64,000 bases of DNA. Origin: Solanum dulcamara (taxonomy: Eukaryota > Streptophyta > Magnoliopsida > Solanales > Solanaceae). The stretch spans positions 21,793,134 through 21,857,133 of the forward strand of contig NC_077239.1 in NCBI RefSeq assembly GCF_947179165.1, written 5' to 3'. A model generated the notes under the pieces. The model was not told the origin of the DNA. It saw nothing but the letters and a program-made list of their open reading frames with translations, and searched no databases. The position numbers were made by a program, and so were the translations under genes. Numbering within the stretch: position 1 is the stretch's first letter; every line of letters starts with the position of its first letter. Positions 44,896 to 58,147 of this stretch are shown here, piece by piece.

Positions 44896-47800
44896 TCAGC
44901 ATACTTTCTTTTATGATGCAACAGAGACTGAGCTCCATAGAATGCCAACTTTAGTTTTATTTTTTATTTTTTTTCTCCAATGTAAAGTTCATTTTTCAAA
45001 AGTTATAGTTTATACCAATTATTTTATTTATATTAGAATATATAAGTTAATAGCTTACCTCAAGAAAAAAAGATTAGTATTGGACATGCCCTATACTTTA
45101 CGCTTAGCTGCGTCCGAAGCTTAATGGACATAGTATAGAAAAGGCTATCATACCTTATAGAGGAAAAACATTGCCAATAGCTAAGTAGAGATAAAGAAAA
45201 GATTCCTCATTTTTATAATATTTTATAGATTTTCATGTTATGAAAATAGGATATCAATGTTTTAGAGCTGCAATTATTATCCTTCTCAGTCTCTTACTCC
45301 TTTGTTTTGGTGTATCTGGTCATTTAGTGATGGTATGGTTTGATTTTCTTTAATTCTTGATGGCGAAGCTTTGTCGCATTAGGGAAGTCCAATAGCACAT
45401 AGAACCGACATTTTTACTTTAACAAATAAAGACTTTTTTTGAGAGTAGAACAAAAAAAAAGTAAGACACATAAGGAATGAATGGAGTACCATTTTGATGA
45501 GGAAAAGACGAAAAATTTCACTGTACTCAAATGTTCAATCAACATTCAATTTTGTGTCTTTTTCTTCTCTTTTATATTTATGTTTACTTCTAAATTTCAT
45601 CATAGCTTTCATACTTATTAGAAAGAAGGTGTCGTGTATCTTCCTAGCTATTTAATGAAAGGTAACACTCACATACCTCAACTCTTAAGCTTTCTTTAGC
45701 TGATATGATTTATAATAAGTAGGATCATAGCTTAGAAGAGAAAGAGATGGGTTGCATGGAGTGTTGAGGATTAGTATAGATCCACATGGAACGAAGCGAG
45801 GGACGGATTAGGGAGAGATTTCAAAAAGATTCTAAAAACACGGCTGTAGAATTGACATGCAGTTGTTCAGATTTTTGAATCAATAAGGTGTTATGCTTAC
45901 TGAAATACTTCAGTGCTCTACTTGTAGTGCAGTAGTCCTTTAAATGAATGATTGATAGTGTTAGATATATAATTCAGTATAGCTATAAAAAGCAAAAGCA
46001 TGATTAAAATTTAGAATAGAAAAAAATTGAATACTTCATCATGTGTTATTGTCTATGATAATATTGTAATATCTTTGGAGCTAAAGGTTTAATTCAAACC
46101 TCACATGAAAAAATTTAAAACTCATTTGACGTGTGTAATTTTGGTGTGGAAAGTAAAAACATGCTTGAAGGCACCATATGTTTATTTTCAATACCATCGG
46201 CATAACATTTTGATCACTTGACTGATTACATTCCTTATTTTCCTTTTTTATGGGCATCACAATATATTGATTTGATGTAACTTTGTTGAAATTATGATTA
46301 AAATCTAAATTGAATCAGTCAGGAAGAAACTTGCAGCTTTCTATTAATATTTTTTTGTCCCAGACACTAACAGTAGCATATACTAGTATTAGCAGCTTTA
46401 AAGTCCAAGTGGTAAAACCTTCTCTCACTAGTTGCTTTTGTGTTGCCAAATACTACTTCGTAGAGTCCTTTACCTTCAATGATTGTGTCTCATCTTCTAA
46501 CACGAAGCTTTCAGAGTCAAAAAATTATTTATATCTTGTGAACACTTAACCAACATCATCTGATGTAAAGTTCTCCTTCCAGTTCTCAAATTCAGATCCA
46601 CCAAATACTAATTGTTTGATACTAACTTATTTGAAGCTTATCTGTGACAAAGCATTCATTAATAAATCCAATAGTAAGGTCTCAATTATCCTAATATCCA
46701 CCCATATGTGAGCCAAGTTATCTCTCAATATCTCCAATATTGTATAATGTAGAAGGTGTTACATTTTCCCCCGAACAATATCATAATTTCATATTTTGCC
46801 CAAAGGAGATTGAGACAATTGCATATTCAATGAATTAAATCCATCAAGACGTCTAACAATCTGCCAAGACAGAATTATGTCTTAAATGAAGGAAATGTCC
46901 TTCTTCAATGGAGCATTGTAAACTTTGTCATAATTCTTCTCATCTTCTCTATCTTGAATGCCGCCTCTAGGGTGAACAATTCCATCAGCATCATTTTTTT
47001 CTTCAAATAAGTTTAGCAAATATCTGATTTTTGCCCTTGGGCTTGAGCTTTGATTGGAACGAAAAGTGGAATGAATGAGAGAGCTTAGAATTAATGGGTA
47101 GTGCCGTAGTGGGGTGAAACCCTGTTATGTAAAGTCCACGGCATCTGGAAAGAAATGTGTTGTACTGCAATGTAAACATAAAATCTTATTCTTGTAATAA
47201 CGTTATTCGAATCTAGCTTGTACAAAATCCTCATCCCTCATTTTTCTTTACTCTTTTTACTCTCTAAATCTATCATATGTAATATATGTGCATTTTTTTA
47301 ATTGGATGTTGTATTTTTTTGTCTTGAATTTCGTTATTCTATCAGTTTTGTTATGTATATGTATTTAATGTTTCTTTTTCATAAACTATCCCATAAAATG
47401 AAATGAAAAGAATGCATCTTTAATTAGCTTAAGAAATGTTGAATGAACGTGCATCAACCTTTTGTTGTATTCTAGTGATTTTTTGAAGAAGATTTTTTTT
47501 TATATGGACTTGCATTTATGATGTCCTAAAGGTTCTAAGATACAATTGGGGTTGAAGATAAGTGCAAATCCGGTTCATTTCAGTAGTTTATTGAAAGATC
47601 TAACATTATTTAAATAATTTATGTGTTCGTATTGAATATAAAGGGTTGGACATATTGAGCAATTTCTCGAAAAGTTTCATATTTATTTATCTTGATTGAT
47701 TGATATAGGAGAGGATACACATTGGGAAACTGACAACATGACCTGTTTCTACATAATAATGAGTTGATGTTTAAATTATTAGAGTGATAAGTCTAATACT

Positions 47801-48409
47801 CATCAACTTTTTATATATTCAGTTTCTTGCAAGTTACTTGGGTTGTAAATATGTTGCATAGATGTTGGGTGTTAGTCTTGGATTGTAAATATGTTACATA
47901 GTAGCTTAATCTTCAACTAAAATTTGGAGTTTTACTACACGAAAGACATAACTTCATATTATGTATGATTTGTTTTTGCAGTATTTATAAAGTTGGGTAT
48001 TACAATATCTGAAAGACATAGTGTTTTACAAATTCTACTTTTTGGCCCTAGTATGAGCACTTTCTATTAAATCTTACTTTTAATTTTTTTTTGACAGGTA
48101 TAAAATGTGAGAACTGAATTAAGACTAATTGCAAGTTAAGTGTCACCACATTATTGACATTTTGGAAGAAATCTCTACTTATCTGTCTTAGTTTAGGAGT
48201 AATATTTCATATAATTCAGTTAGATTTTCTTGTTATTGGGCATATTTTATTTTTATTTAAGGATCTTGTAATGAGATATTACCTTAGTATAATTTTAGTT
48301 GTTTTTAGTTGTACTGGTGAATTTTATTATTATGTGGCATGTTTTATTTTAATTTTCAATCTGTGCAATTCGTATTTAAAAAATAATACCAACATGAAAT
48401 AATTAAATG
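44896..48409. other. Unassigned AT-rich DNA, probably 3' part of a CACTA element
   Basis: No protein family recognised in 3.5 kb; open frames are short and AT-driven. A minus-strand stretch near 46920-47000 reads NDADGIVHPRGGIQDREDEK, which I cannot place. It lies between the transposase_24 relic (left of solo LTR E) and a CACTA-like terminus at 49188, so it may be the element's 3' non-coding region. Confidence 0.4.
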
Positions 48410-49188
48410 TCATCAAATATTTGTAATTAATGGTGAAATTTTTTATCATCAAAGGTAACTTTTAGCAACGATTAGATTAAACTTTTCAAGACAAATATTA
48501 TTGTCACAAAATTAATTACTTCGCCACAAGTTTACTACATTTAGTGAAAAATTATTTGTCCCAATACCCTTTTTTTATTGGATGCGAATTAATTGTTTGT
48601 TTTGTGACAATTATAATGGTCACTAATCATGATAATTTATAGTGACAATTATCTGTTGTCAGTAAAAGTAATACTTTAGGTGACAAGATGATATATTAAC
48701 TAAAAAAAATTAATCTTTTTCCAATAATAAATTTCTCACTGATTTATATTTAAGGAAAAAACAAATTATTGTATATAAAAAGCAGTTATTAGAAGCGAAA
48801 CTATATTTATTCAACTACGAAATACATATAACTTTAGAGACAATTGATTTCGTAAATGATTGAACTAATTAATTAGTGACGATTTAGTTTTGTCAATGAT
48901 AATAACATCTTTAGTGACAAAATCGTACTATCAACTACGAAAAAAATATACTTTTTACGATAAATAAATTCATCACAAATGTTTACCATTTTGATATAAC
49001 TTTTTTTTTTGTAGTTAGTATAACTTTTATAGTGACAAAGCACTAAATCGTTATTATATATTTTTAGCGACCCACATTTAGGGATGACTAATTGATGAAT
49101 TTTTTTCGTCACACAAGAGTTTTTGTGACGAAATATGATTTATAAGTGATAAAATCATTTGTCTCTGATAATCGAATTTGTTGTAGTG
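48410..49188 (+). mobile_element. CACTA-type right terminus with subterminal repeats
   Basis: Ends GAATTTGTTGTAGTG at 49188, the inverse of CACTACAACAAATTC, a standard CACTA terminus. The preceding 0.7 kb holds at least ten TAGTGACAA/TTGTCAC-like words in both orientations (for example near 48500, 48604, 48640, 48677, 48875, 48915, 49031 and 49122). Such arrays bind transposase in En/Spm elements. The left end was not found. Confidence 0.65.
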
Positions 49189-49562
49189 AGTACGTCGTTT
49201 AAAAATCTACACAATGTTATGACATTCGAACTAATTTAAGTGAACTCAAATTTCATGATGTTATGAAAAAAAGACTATCAAGTAAATGCACCAGAGAAAA
49301 GTATATACAATAAGGTTGATATCCTATTCACTTTGAACTGATTATTCAAATGAACTTAAATGACTCCTATTTATAGAAGAATTGAAGTTACTGGTAAAGT
49401 TGCTTATAGGAACCTGCTTGCAGAGCTGCTTAAGAAACCTTCTTGCAGAGCTTCTTAAGGAATGTGCTTGCAGAGGTGCTTATTAGTTGTTTAAGGAACA
49501 TGCTTGTAGATCTTCTTATAAGAGTAATAAATAAACATCCACAATAAAGTGTATTCATAATA
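49189..49562 (-). repeat. Element F 3' LTR (copia), approximate
   Basis: Element-sense start TATTATGAATACAC (expected TG, one change) after tract CCAAGGGGTAG. TATA box CTATAAATAG at 49367-49376. Repeated GCTTGCAGAGCTGCTTA-like words near 49415-49490. The left boundary touches the CACTA end, so the exact edge is uncertain. No 5' LTR is in the window. Confidence 0.6.
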
Positions 49563-49762
49563 CTACCCCTTGGATGTTCATTAATAGATAATATACCTCA
49601 TTAAAACCTTACTAGGAAATATTCAGTGAAAAAAAGTCCTTGTGAAGAAAAAAGAGTACATGTATCTAGTAATATGCATTTGCTAGCTACCTCTTTAAAA
49701 AACTTGGCAAGAAAATCCAATGGAAAAAAATTTCGTTAAGAAAAAAGAGTACAAGACATATT

Positions 49763-52700
49763 TTACTCTCTCCCCCCCCCCCCGATGTTGACCGCTATCC
49801 AAGCGATAGAGCCTTCGCATTCCAATGTTGTGTACCATCTTCTCAAGAGTTGAAGTTGGTAAAAATTGGTGAATAAGTCCGATGGATTATCACTTGAATG
49901 GATTTGTTGTACATCAATATCACCATTCTTTTGGAGATCATGTGTAAAAAAATTAATTTGATGAAATGCTCCTTTTATGAAGCCTCCTTTTAATTGAGCT
50001 ATGCATGCAACATTATCTTCAAGCATGCCTGTGGGTACTTTGATATCATACTTCAGGCCACATCTTTCTTTGATGAGTTGTATCAGTGATCTCAACCACA
50101 CACATTCTCTACTTGCTTCATGAATAGCTATTATGTTAGCATGATCTGAAGAAGTAGCAATAATGGACTGCTTTGTAGATCTCCATGATATAGTAGTTCC
50201 TCCATATGTAAACAGATAGCTCATTTGAGATCAAGATTTATATGGATCCGATAAATAACGTGCATCTTCATCACCAACAAGATCTGCACAACCTTTATTA
50301 ATATAAAATAGACTCATATTAATAGTCTCCTTTAGATATCAAAAAATATGCTTGACGTCGTTTCAATGTCTTCACTTCTAGGAAGAACTATATCTTGCTA
50401 GAAAATTAATAGAAAATGATATAATAGGTCTGATTGCATTAGCAAGATACATAAGTGCACCAATAGCACTGAGATATGGTACTTTAGGACCAAGAAGTTC
50501 TTCATTTTCCTCTGGAGGTCAGAACGGATCTTTATTGACTTCAAGTGATCGAACAACCATTTGAGTACTTAATGGATATGCTTTATCCATCTAGAATCGT
50601 TTTAAAATTTTCTTAGTGTAGGCAAATTAGTGGATGAAGACCTCGTCTGCTAAAGATTTAATTTGCAGATTGAGACACTGCTTTGTCTTTCCAAGATCTT
50701 TCATCTCAAATTCTTTCTTTAGTTATCTAATTGACTTTCAGACCTCTTCAGGAGTTCCAATGAAATTTATGTCATTAACATAAAGATGAGTGTAACAAAC
50801 TCTTATGCCATTTTCTTAATAAAAATATAAGGACAAATAACATCATTTATATAATTTTCATTTATCAAGTACTCACTAAGGCGATTATACCACATATGCT
50901 CTAATTATTGTAGACCATACAATGATCTTCACAATTTGATTGAGAATATCTCATGAGACTTAGAATACAAGTTTCATGTAATTTGAATCCTTCTAGGATT
51001 TTCATATAAATTTCATTATCAAGTAAATCATAAAGATAAGTTGTAACCACATCCATTAGATGTATTTCAAAAATTTTATGTACAGCTAAATCGATGAAAT
51101 ATCAAATAATTATTGCATCCATAATAGGTAAATATATTTTCTCATTGTCGATGTCGGGTCTTTTAGAGAATCCTTGTGCAACAAGGCGTGCCTTGTATTT
51201 TACAATTTTATTTTCTCTCATTTCATTTTCTTACAAAAACCTATTTATATCCAAGTGATTTTACATCATCGGGGTTTTGGACTACAGGTCCAAAAACCTC
51301 ACGTTTGGCAAGTGAATCTAATTCTGATTGAATTGCATCTTGCCACTTTGGCCAATCACATCTTCATAGACATTTTTTAACAGATTAGGCTCAAGATTCT
51401 CACTTTCTTGCGTAAGATTAAGTTCAACATTATATGCAAAAATATTATTCATTATTTTTTTTATTGATATAAATTTATCCCATTACCAGTAGAACTTATT
51501 GAATGTTCTTCATTCACTTGAGTCTCGGGTTCACTGATTTCTTAAGGAATATCAAGATTAATGAGATCTTGAACTTCTTTATGAGATTCTTTTATGGTGT
51601 CATATTTTTCATTTCTCGCGCGTCTTTTTCTAGAAATTTTATTATTTAAACCCAATGGTCAACCAATGCTTCAGACGTGTTTGGAACTCATAAACTATGA
51701 CACTAGTAGATGGTCCTTTTGGAACGTCAATCCGGATAGGCATATTCACTGCAGGAATATATAACTTGATTATTCATTTCAAATCAGTAAATGCACCTAG
51801 AATTTGATTTGCTATTATCTGTACGTCAATTCGGATTGGCACATTCACTGTAGGAATATATGACTTGGTTATTCATTTCAAATCAGTAAATGCACCTAGA
51901 ATTTGATTTGTTATTATCTGTACGTGGATGATCTTCTAGACCTCCTGCTTACATATAGGAGTATGTGGATCAAAATGAGATAGTGATGAATTTTTTCACT
52001 CAATTTTTCTTTTGGGTTCATTTTTCTCTCCCCCTAATTGTGAAAAATTTATTTTATCAAACCGACAATCTACAAATCAAGCAGATAATAAATCTCCTAT
52101 CAACTATTCTAGATAGCAAATTATGGAGGGTGGGTCAAACCCCACATATATGGCTAACCTTCGTTGAGGTCCCATCTTAGTACGCTGTGGTGGTGCTACA
52201 GACATGTAAATTGCACAATCAAATTCATAGATGAGTTATATTTGGCTCATGATCAAATACTAATTGTGATGAAGAGTATTTATTATAATTACTTAGTCTA
52301 AGACGAACAAATGTTGCTGCATTTAAGATAGCATGACCCCAAACAGTAGTTGACATTTTCATTTTCATAAGTAGTGGTCTTGATATCAATTATATGCACT
52401 TAATAAATGACTCTGCGAGACCATTTTGAGTATGAACATGAGCAATAGGATATTTAATTCTTATTCCAATTAATAAGACATAATCATCAAAAGCTTGAGA
52501 TACAAATTCTCCAGTATTATCGAGGCAAATAGCCTTAATAGGATAATCTAAATATTGTGGTCTTAACCTTATTATTTTTGTCAATAATTTTGCAAATGCC
52601 AGGTTCTGAAATGATAAGAGGCATATATGAGACCATCTTGAAGATGCATCTATTAGAATAAACAAATATCTAAATAATTTATTAGGTGGTTGAATAGTTC

Positions 52701-53400
52701 CACATATATCCTCATGTATACATTCTAAAAAGCCCGGGGATTCGATGTCAACCTTCACAGATGATGGCCTGGCAATTAACTTGCCTTGATAATTAACAAG
52801 TAGCACACGAAAATTCATCATTTGTAAGAATCTTCATATTATTTAATGGATGCCCAGTTGAATTTTCAAAAATTCATCTCATCATTATTGATCCAGAATG
52901 ACATATTAGATCATGTATAACACAACAGTATTTAAATCAGTAAGCTTCTGGTTTATGATTGAATGTGCTTAGATTATACTAATTTCTGCATAATATAGTC
53001 CAGAGGATAGGGTTGGTAATTTCTTCAAAATATATTTCTGGACTGATAATCTATTGGTTATACTAAGGTATTAAATATTCATTTTATTTTAGTGTCTCGA
53101 CATGATATCCATTTTGGTGGATATCTTTGAAATTTAACAGATTTCTTGGAGATTTAGAAGAGAACAACGCATCTTCTATAATAAGTTTTGTTCCCTTAGG
53201 AAGAAATATAGTAGCTCTTCCGGAGCCTTCAATCAATTTCGAATTATCAAAAATTGTAGTAATATTTTCTTTTTTTTAAACAAGTAAGAATTTTTTTTTA
53301 TCTTTGAACATGACATGGGTTGTTCAACTATCAATCACACAAATATCTTCATGATTGATTATTGATCCAAATAAAATTTGAGGCATATCCATATTTTTGT
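49763..53400 (-). pseudogene. Copia pol relic of element F
   Basis: Right to left: protease near 53280-53400 (EDICVIDS, stop, TTHVMFKDKK, active site D-S-x-T). Pre-integrase near 52860-52980 (HSGSIMMR, ENSTGHPLNN). Integrase 52390-52821 (GFLECIHEDICGTIQPPNKL, LIDASSRWSHICLLS, ICLDNTGEFVSQAF, VHTQNGLAESFIK). Broken RT near 50300-51250. RNase H 49763-50224 (MSYLFTYGGTTISWRSTKQS, DNVACIAQLKGGFIKGAFHQ). Integrase precedes RT, so copia. Multiple stops and shifts. It ends in a 12-base C run at 49772-49783 in the former RNase H tail. Confidence 0.86.
51724..51921. repeat. 99-bp tandem duplication inside element F
   Basis: Two direct copies starting ACGTCAATCCGGATAGGC (51724) and ACGTCAATTCGGATTGGC (51823), with ACGT again at 51922; the period is exactly 99 bp, or 33 codons. 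The copies differ by several substitutions, so the duplication is not recent. It lies in the integrase-RT linker of a dead pol. Confidence 0.88.
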
Positions 53401-53469
53401 TACATTCGGTAAAATTATCAAAATACCCTTAGACTAAGGAACACTTGCACAACACATCATTGTTAACTT

Positions 53470-55251
53470 TTTCAGTCCATCCAAGGTCGGAATATCGATC
53501 ACGGAGAAAAATCATATAGAAAAGTGGTCTCGGTTGAATTTTAAGCCAACCAAATCAAAAGATAATTTTTTGAAGCAAAAATACAATTTCAGAGAAGTGC
53601 GCGCCAAGTCCGCGTCGCGGACTTGGCCAATCTTAGTTCAAAAATCACCGTTGAAAATTTTTGAAAAAAATGAACTATGAGGGAACAAGTCCGCATCATG
53701 CACTTGTTCCCCCCACAGACCAAATTTTCTGCCCATTTTTAAATTTCCTTGTTTTATTGTACATGTATTATGATATTTTTTGATGAGTTTCTTGAGTTGA
53801 GTCTTGTTGAGAGTACGGATTCGTGTTTTCATTCACATGAAACCTAATTGATATTTCATTTATATTTTATGCATTGACGGAGTTTTATTAAAGAATGATT
53901 TTTGAATGTTTTGCATTAAATATTTTATGCACTATTTTGAGTTTAAAGAGCAAATATTTTCACCTTTGATTGAGGAAGAGTTTGGGCATGAGTTTGAGAA
54001 ATCCCTTAATTATTATCTCGAGCATGAGTATTTTAAATATAAACGAGTTGAGCATTATTACATTAAGACATCTATTTTGAGATTGAGTTGAGAAATTAAA
54101 TTATATTCCTATTTTAAATGCATTCACTGAGTTGAGGTTATACCTATTTTAAAGAGAAGAGATGAGTTGAGGAGTTAAGTTATGCTTTAAATACATTCTT
54201 TGAGTTGACATGAGTTGAGTCTTGATTTAAAGTCCTAAAGAGACTAAATGAGTAAAATAAGTAAATTCTCTCACGTATTGTATATGAGCATAATAGAATA
54301 TCTTGGGAGTAGTATTGAACATCGATATGGGGTGAGCCCATAAACTACGTAGCCAGCGTAGGATACAGGTCAATCCTCTCTTATCCCAAAAGAGGAATTT
54401 TATATTGGATCCATGAGTTTGAGGGTCCTTTGCCCTGGCAAGGTATTGAACGGCTACAACAACGTCAGTTTTAAGCGTTGTGTCATCACTAGCTCATAAG
54501 TGATGGTTGTCGGTTAGAAAAACTCCCTAAGAGTAAAATATTATATTTCATATATTGAGTTGCATCTCTTACTGCATATTCTTTAAATCTTTTGTATTAT
54601 TTTACTTCATGCTTTATTGAATTGAGTCATTTCAGAGTGAGTCTCATGAGTTGAGTCGAGTTGAGTTGATTTGAGTGTCCTTGAGTAAGTTTTCTTTTAG
54701 CTATATTACATACTCGTACATTCCATGTACTAATGCCATTTGGGCTGCATCGTTTTATGATGTAGATACAAATTTCCTCAACAGGCGCATCATTGAATAC
54801 TAAGACTCATCCACTCCGACAGGACCTGCATCTCGAATGAATCTTCTGCCTTGCATCCGGGGGACTTCATTTATGGTTTTGTCATCCATTCCTTTTGATA
54901 GTCATTTGAGGTAGCCTTGGACTTGTCTTGGCACCCTTCTAGTATTGAGTTAGAGTCTTCATAGACAGGGTCAGAGTTGAGTTAGATGGATTTGTTTCAG
55001 ATTTTGTCGTAAAACTTCATTTTTATTATTAAGCACCTGACATTGAGTCACTTTATTCTTGAGTATTTTCAACATATTATTTCATTATTCATGATGTTGT
55101 GAGTGACCACTTGAGTTATCTGTCGATTTAGCTATGATGAACCGTTCGCTGAGAGTTTGGATGTGTGACTAGACCAAGTGGTTTGCTTGGGGACAAAAAA
55201 TGGTCTTTGAGTGACGGTCACGTCTAGGGCACCTTCCCGAGGCGTGATACA
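53470..55251 (+). repeat. Divergent A-related LTR relic
   Basis: Opposite orientation to A. The right end reads CTAGGGCACCTTCCCGAGGC, then GTGATACA, the reverse of A's terminal block. It shares G-poor/ACTCA composition (here as TTGAGTTGAG), GGTATTGAACGGC, AGCTCATAAGTGATGGTTGT and both hairpins: GTAC-ATTCCAT-GTAC at 54716-54730, and CTGCATC/GATGTAG with a G-U pair at 54745-54765. The left end is truncated or diverged and meets copia F. The GC-rich part near 53598-53625 has GTCCGCGTCGCGGAC instead of A's repeats. Confidence 0.75.
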
Positions 55252-55925
55252 CCAGCTGATGCACATGAGCTAGTTTTTGGAAAATTTTCCAACTCTGACG
55301 GTGTGCTTGAAATTCATTCAGAATCCCATGCACACAAATAGACTATGCTACCCCACCAAATTTGATGTTCTGAATTAATGATGCAGTCGAAATTTCTATC
55401 TGAGGTCGTCTCGACAAAATACGAGTCCCACACCCAAGCATAATTTTTTCTAATTCTATAAGGAGGCTCGAAATGAGACTAGAAGCCTCGGGAAATGAAT
55501 GAAAAGTCGTTCTCAACCAAACTCGATATTTCAGAGATAACCGAACTGGCGAAATTTCAATCCGAGTGCATTTATCAAGAATGCTGACCAAGATCAACCT
55601 TGTGCCGACATGCTACTATTCTAATTTGGCCCTTTCGAAGCTTATGGAATCATCAAAATTTTGTTCTGAGGTCGTTTTCCTAGAAACTTGATCAAAGTCA
55701 ACAATTTAAACTCCAAGAGGACCAAAATATGAGAATGGGCATAAAACTCAAATGAAAAACCAGGCGACCGAACTGTTAGTGCAAGCAAGACATAAAACCC
55801 AAATGAAAAACTAGGCGACCGAATTGTTAGTGCCAGCAAGTCATAAATGGCTTTGAATCACTATAGAACAACTCTAAATGCTGAAAGGATCGAAAAGGAT
55901 GAAAATGACCTGGAGGGTCATTACA
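55252..55925 (-). repeat. Truncated gypsy LTR (element G) and 3' end
   Basis: The right edge reads GGAGGGTCATTACA, element-sense TGTAATGACCCTCC, a typical plant gypsy LTR start. Just outside it, element-sense CTTTCAAGGACAAAAGTTG and TTTTAGTAGTGGATGT resemble the motif and purine tract before a 3' LTR. The left part is cut at the junction with the A-related relic. A repeated pair CAAATGAAAAACCAGGCGACC / CAAATGAAAAACTAGGCGACC lies at about 55750 and 55800. Confidence 0.6.
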
Positions 55926-57456
55926 ACATCCACTACTAAAACAACTTTTGTCCTTGAAAGTCAAATGATAAAAAGGAACCCAATGGCACAAAAAGATTTG
56001 AACGCTAGGCCCGCAAGCTCCGCCAGAACTACATATACCTTCTCGAGTTAGACAACGCCAACCCAGAACTCAGGCTAAGAGAAAACTCTCAAATTCACTT
56101 TTTTTATAACTCAAACCAACTTCCAATTTCTCTCTTTTGATACTAATTTCAACTCAACAAGAAATAATTCAACTGAAAGCAACAGACTCATCTGAGATAA
56201 ACCGAAACTATATTCATCAGAATTAGTCGACCAACAGACCAAAGGAGATATTAAAAAACTCTCAGGTTGAATTCTTTGCTTTGTTCTCCAATCTTAAGAC
56301 TCTTTTGTCATCATGGGTATCCTACCCATCCTAAATCACAGTAACTGCTCCCAGCACCATCTGAACACTTCCTAAATAATAAAAAAGAAAAGAAAGCACC
56401 ACCTGAGCACCAAAGTAAGCAATCAGCCCAGGGCACAAGCCTAAAGTTCTAACCCAATAACTCCCAAAACCAGTAACTTGAGTCTGAAATTTATCTTTCA
56501 AAATTGAAATGGCTATTCCAAGGCAGAAACTAATGCACAGGTAGAATTATCGCATTGAGACTAACTCCAATGTCACTTTGCCACCAATGGAACTTCTAGA
56601 AGAAGAATCGATATAGGAATCTAACCCAAAAGTAAACGAAACTAGAACCATGAGCCCATATACCACCCCAAGAGTGTAAATCTGAGTAACCAACCAATCT
56701 AGGGGAAAACCCGACCCAATAAGTAATTTAATAGCATATTAAACCTACCAAAAGTGACTCAATGAAAATATATTATCGCAGTAAATACCACAAGTCGACC
56801 CGCCAGTGTAAGTGTGAGGTAACCACTCAAACTCAAGGAAAGCTAAGCCGACAGATAGAGAGTAAATAGATCAACCTATGAAAAGTGACCCAAAAAAAGC
56901 TGAACCATGGAAAGGTACACCACAAGGATCATTTCCATCTAACCACAATGACACAAGAAAACCTCGCACCCTTAAAAAGAAACCAAGAGATGATCCTAGG
57001 AGTTACTTTGACTCTATCCTGAGGCTGAGCTTTCTAAGAAAAGTTCCATTCTCCCCTGGAAATGAAAGTCTAAATTATTCAAAGTCACCACAACAGAAAA
57101 CCCTAATCAACAATTTGACTCTTTTGAACCATCAACACACCCGCTATAGTTTATCAATAGAACAAGGCATAGCACAAAATCTCCGAAACTGAAAGTAGCC
57201 CTAGTTATAAGGTAAAACAAGCCTGTGACTGAAATTTATGAGACGTATTGACTAACCACCTTAAAGTTCATAAGTCACAAGAGCACACCAAAGCAATTCT
57301 GATAAATTCAAACTCGTCAATATGAACGCTCTCGCTCCACAATCATCCTTTTTTGCTAATTATTGGTCGGTCACAAGCGTAAGAAGACCACCATTTCCAT
57401 GAATCCAATTGAACCTTCTTTACATGGCGCTCCAAGTTGAAACATCACCATACTTT
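55926..57456. other. Unassigned DNA, possibly interior of element G
   Basis: About 1.5 kb without recognisable retroviral domains. The 104-codon plus frame at 56878-57192 (KSDPKKAEPWKGTPQ) has lysine/serine/asparagine-rich composition and no family resemblance; I do not call it a gene. Confidence 0.45.
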
Positions 57457-57721
57457 GATCTCGTTTGGATGTGCTTATAATTTGGTCAAACCAACTTATA
57501 AGCCCTTTTTAGCTTATTGTGGTATTTGGCTAATGTTAAATTTAAGTCATAAAGTTCTTAAAGTCACCCAAAAATAAAAAGTTAGGATTCCTAACTTTTT
57601 TTTGAAGTGCTTAAAGCCATTTTCTTTGACCATGGAAATTACTTTTATATTGTTTATATTTTAACTAAATTTCCAAAGTACCCTTTTTATTCTTTAACCC
57701 TAAAATTCACATCTATTTTCC

Positions 57722-57871
57722 TCATTTCTTCAGCCAATGTCCACCAAGAACAGACACGCCAATAGCTATGGAAATTTTGACAATGGAGAAAGTGTAAGGT
57801 GAGATCTGTATCATAGCTTTGGACCACGAGCTTGATGCTCCCACAACTGCCATTGTTGAAGTTACTGACAT
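57722..57871 (-). pseudogene. Captured first exon of V-ATPase proteolipid subunit c''
   Basis: Minus-strand ATG reads MSVTSTMAVVGASSSWSKAM, then IQISPYTFSIVKISIAIGVS and VLGGHW before non-homologous KK and a stop (49 residues). ISPYTFS, the I-x-I-x-IGVSVLG run and the final W match the N-terminus and first membrane helix of plant vacuolar H+-ATPase subunit c'' (about 180 residues). The homology stops where the second half of the helix (GIYITG) should follow, plausibly an exon end. The upstream leader and a TATA box (58107-58118) are also present. It sits inside a TIR transposon, so gene capture is likely. Whether it is transcribed is unknown. Confidence 0.8.
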
Positions 57872-58106
57872 TGTGAAATTTGATTTTGCTTTGGTTTCGA
57901 ACAATTTTCTCCTTTGTCGATCTTGAAATTTCTTTAGTTTGGGTAAGAGAGAGAAAAGGGTATTGAAGAGAAGATGGAGACCAACATCTGGAATTCTCCC
58001 ACCAACAAGATCCCTCTGCTTCTTCCTCTGTCACTTCACAATCTCTCCATTGTAGATCTCAAAAATCCCCTTTTGAGGCTGTGAAAAGAGCCCAGTTCCA
58101 GGCCCT

Positions 58107-58118
58107 CTTTTATAAAAA
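58107..58118 (-). promoter_or_regulatory. TATA box of the captured V-ATPase promoter
   Basis: Element TTTTTATAAAAG on the minus strand, about 240 bp upstream of the captured ATG, followed by a leader with GGAGAGATTGTGAAGTGACA and a CT-rich stretch. The spacing fits a plant promoter plus 5' untranslated region. Confidence 0.45.
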
Positions 58119-58147
58119 TAGTTAAATCTCTGCATATCTTCATCTTT

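Noticed and set aside
48154..48402. 82-codon hydrophobic frame as a membrane protein
   Set aside because: Composition is almost only T/A-rich codons (F, I, L, Y) next to CACTA subterminal repeats; no family signal.
56878..57192. 104-codon plus-strand frame as a gene
   Set aside because: No recognisable domain, Kozak context, neighbouring exons or conservation cue; likely chance in transposon-derived DNA.
57687..58034. 115-codon minus frame overlapping the captured V-ATPase exon
   Set aside because: The homologous frame is the neighbouring one starting at 57871; this one reads through the leader out of frame.
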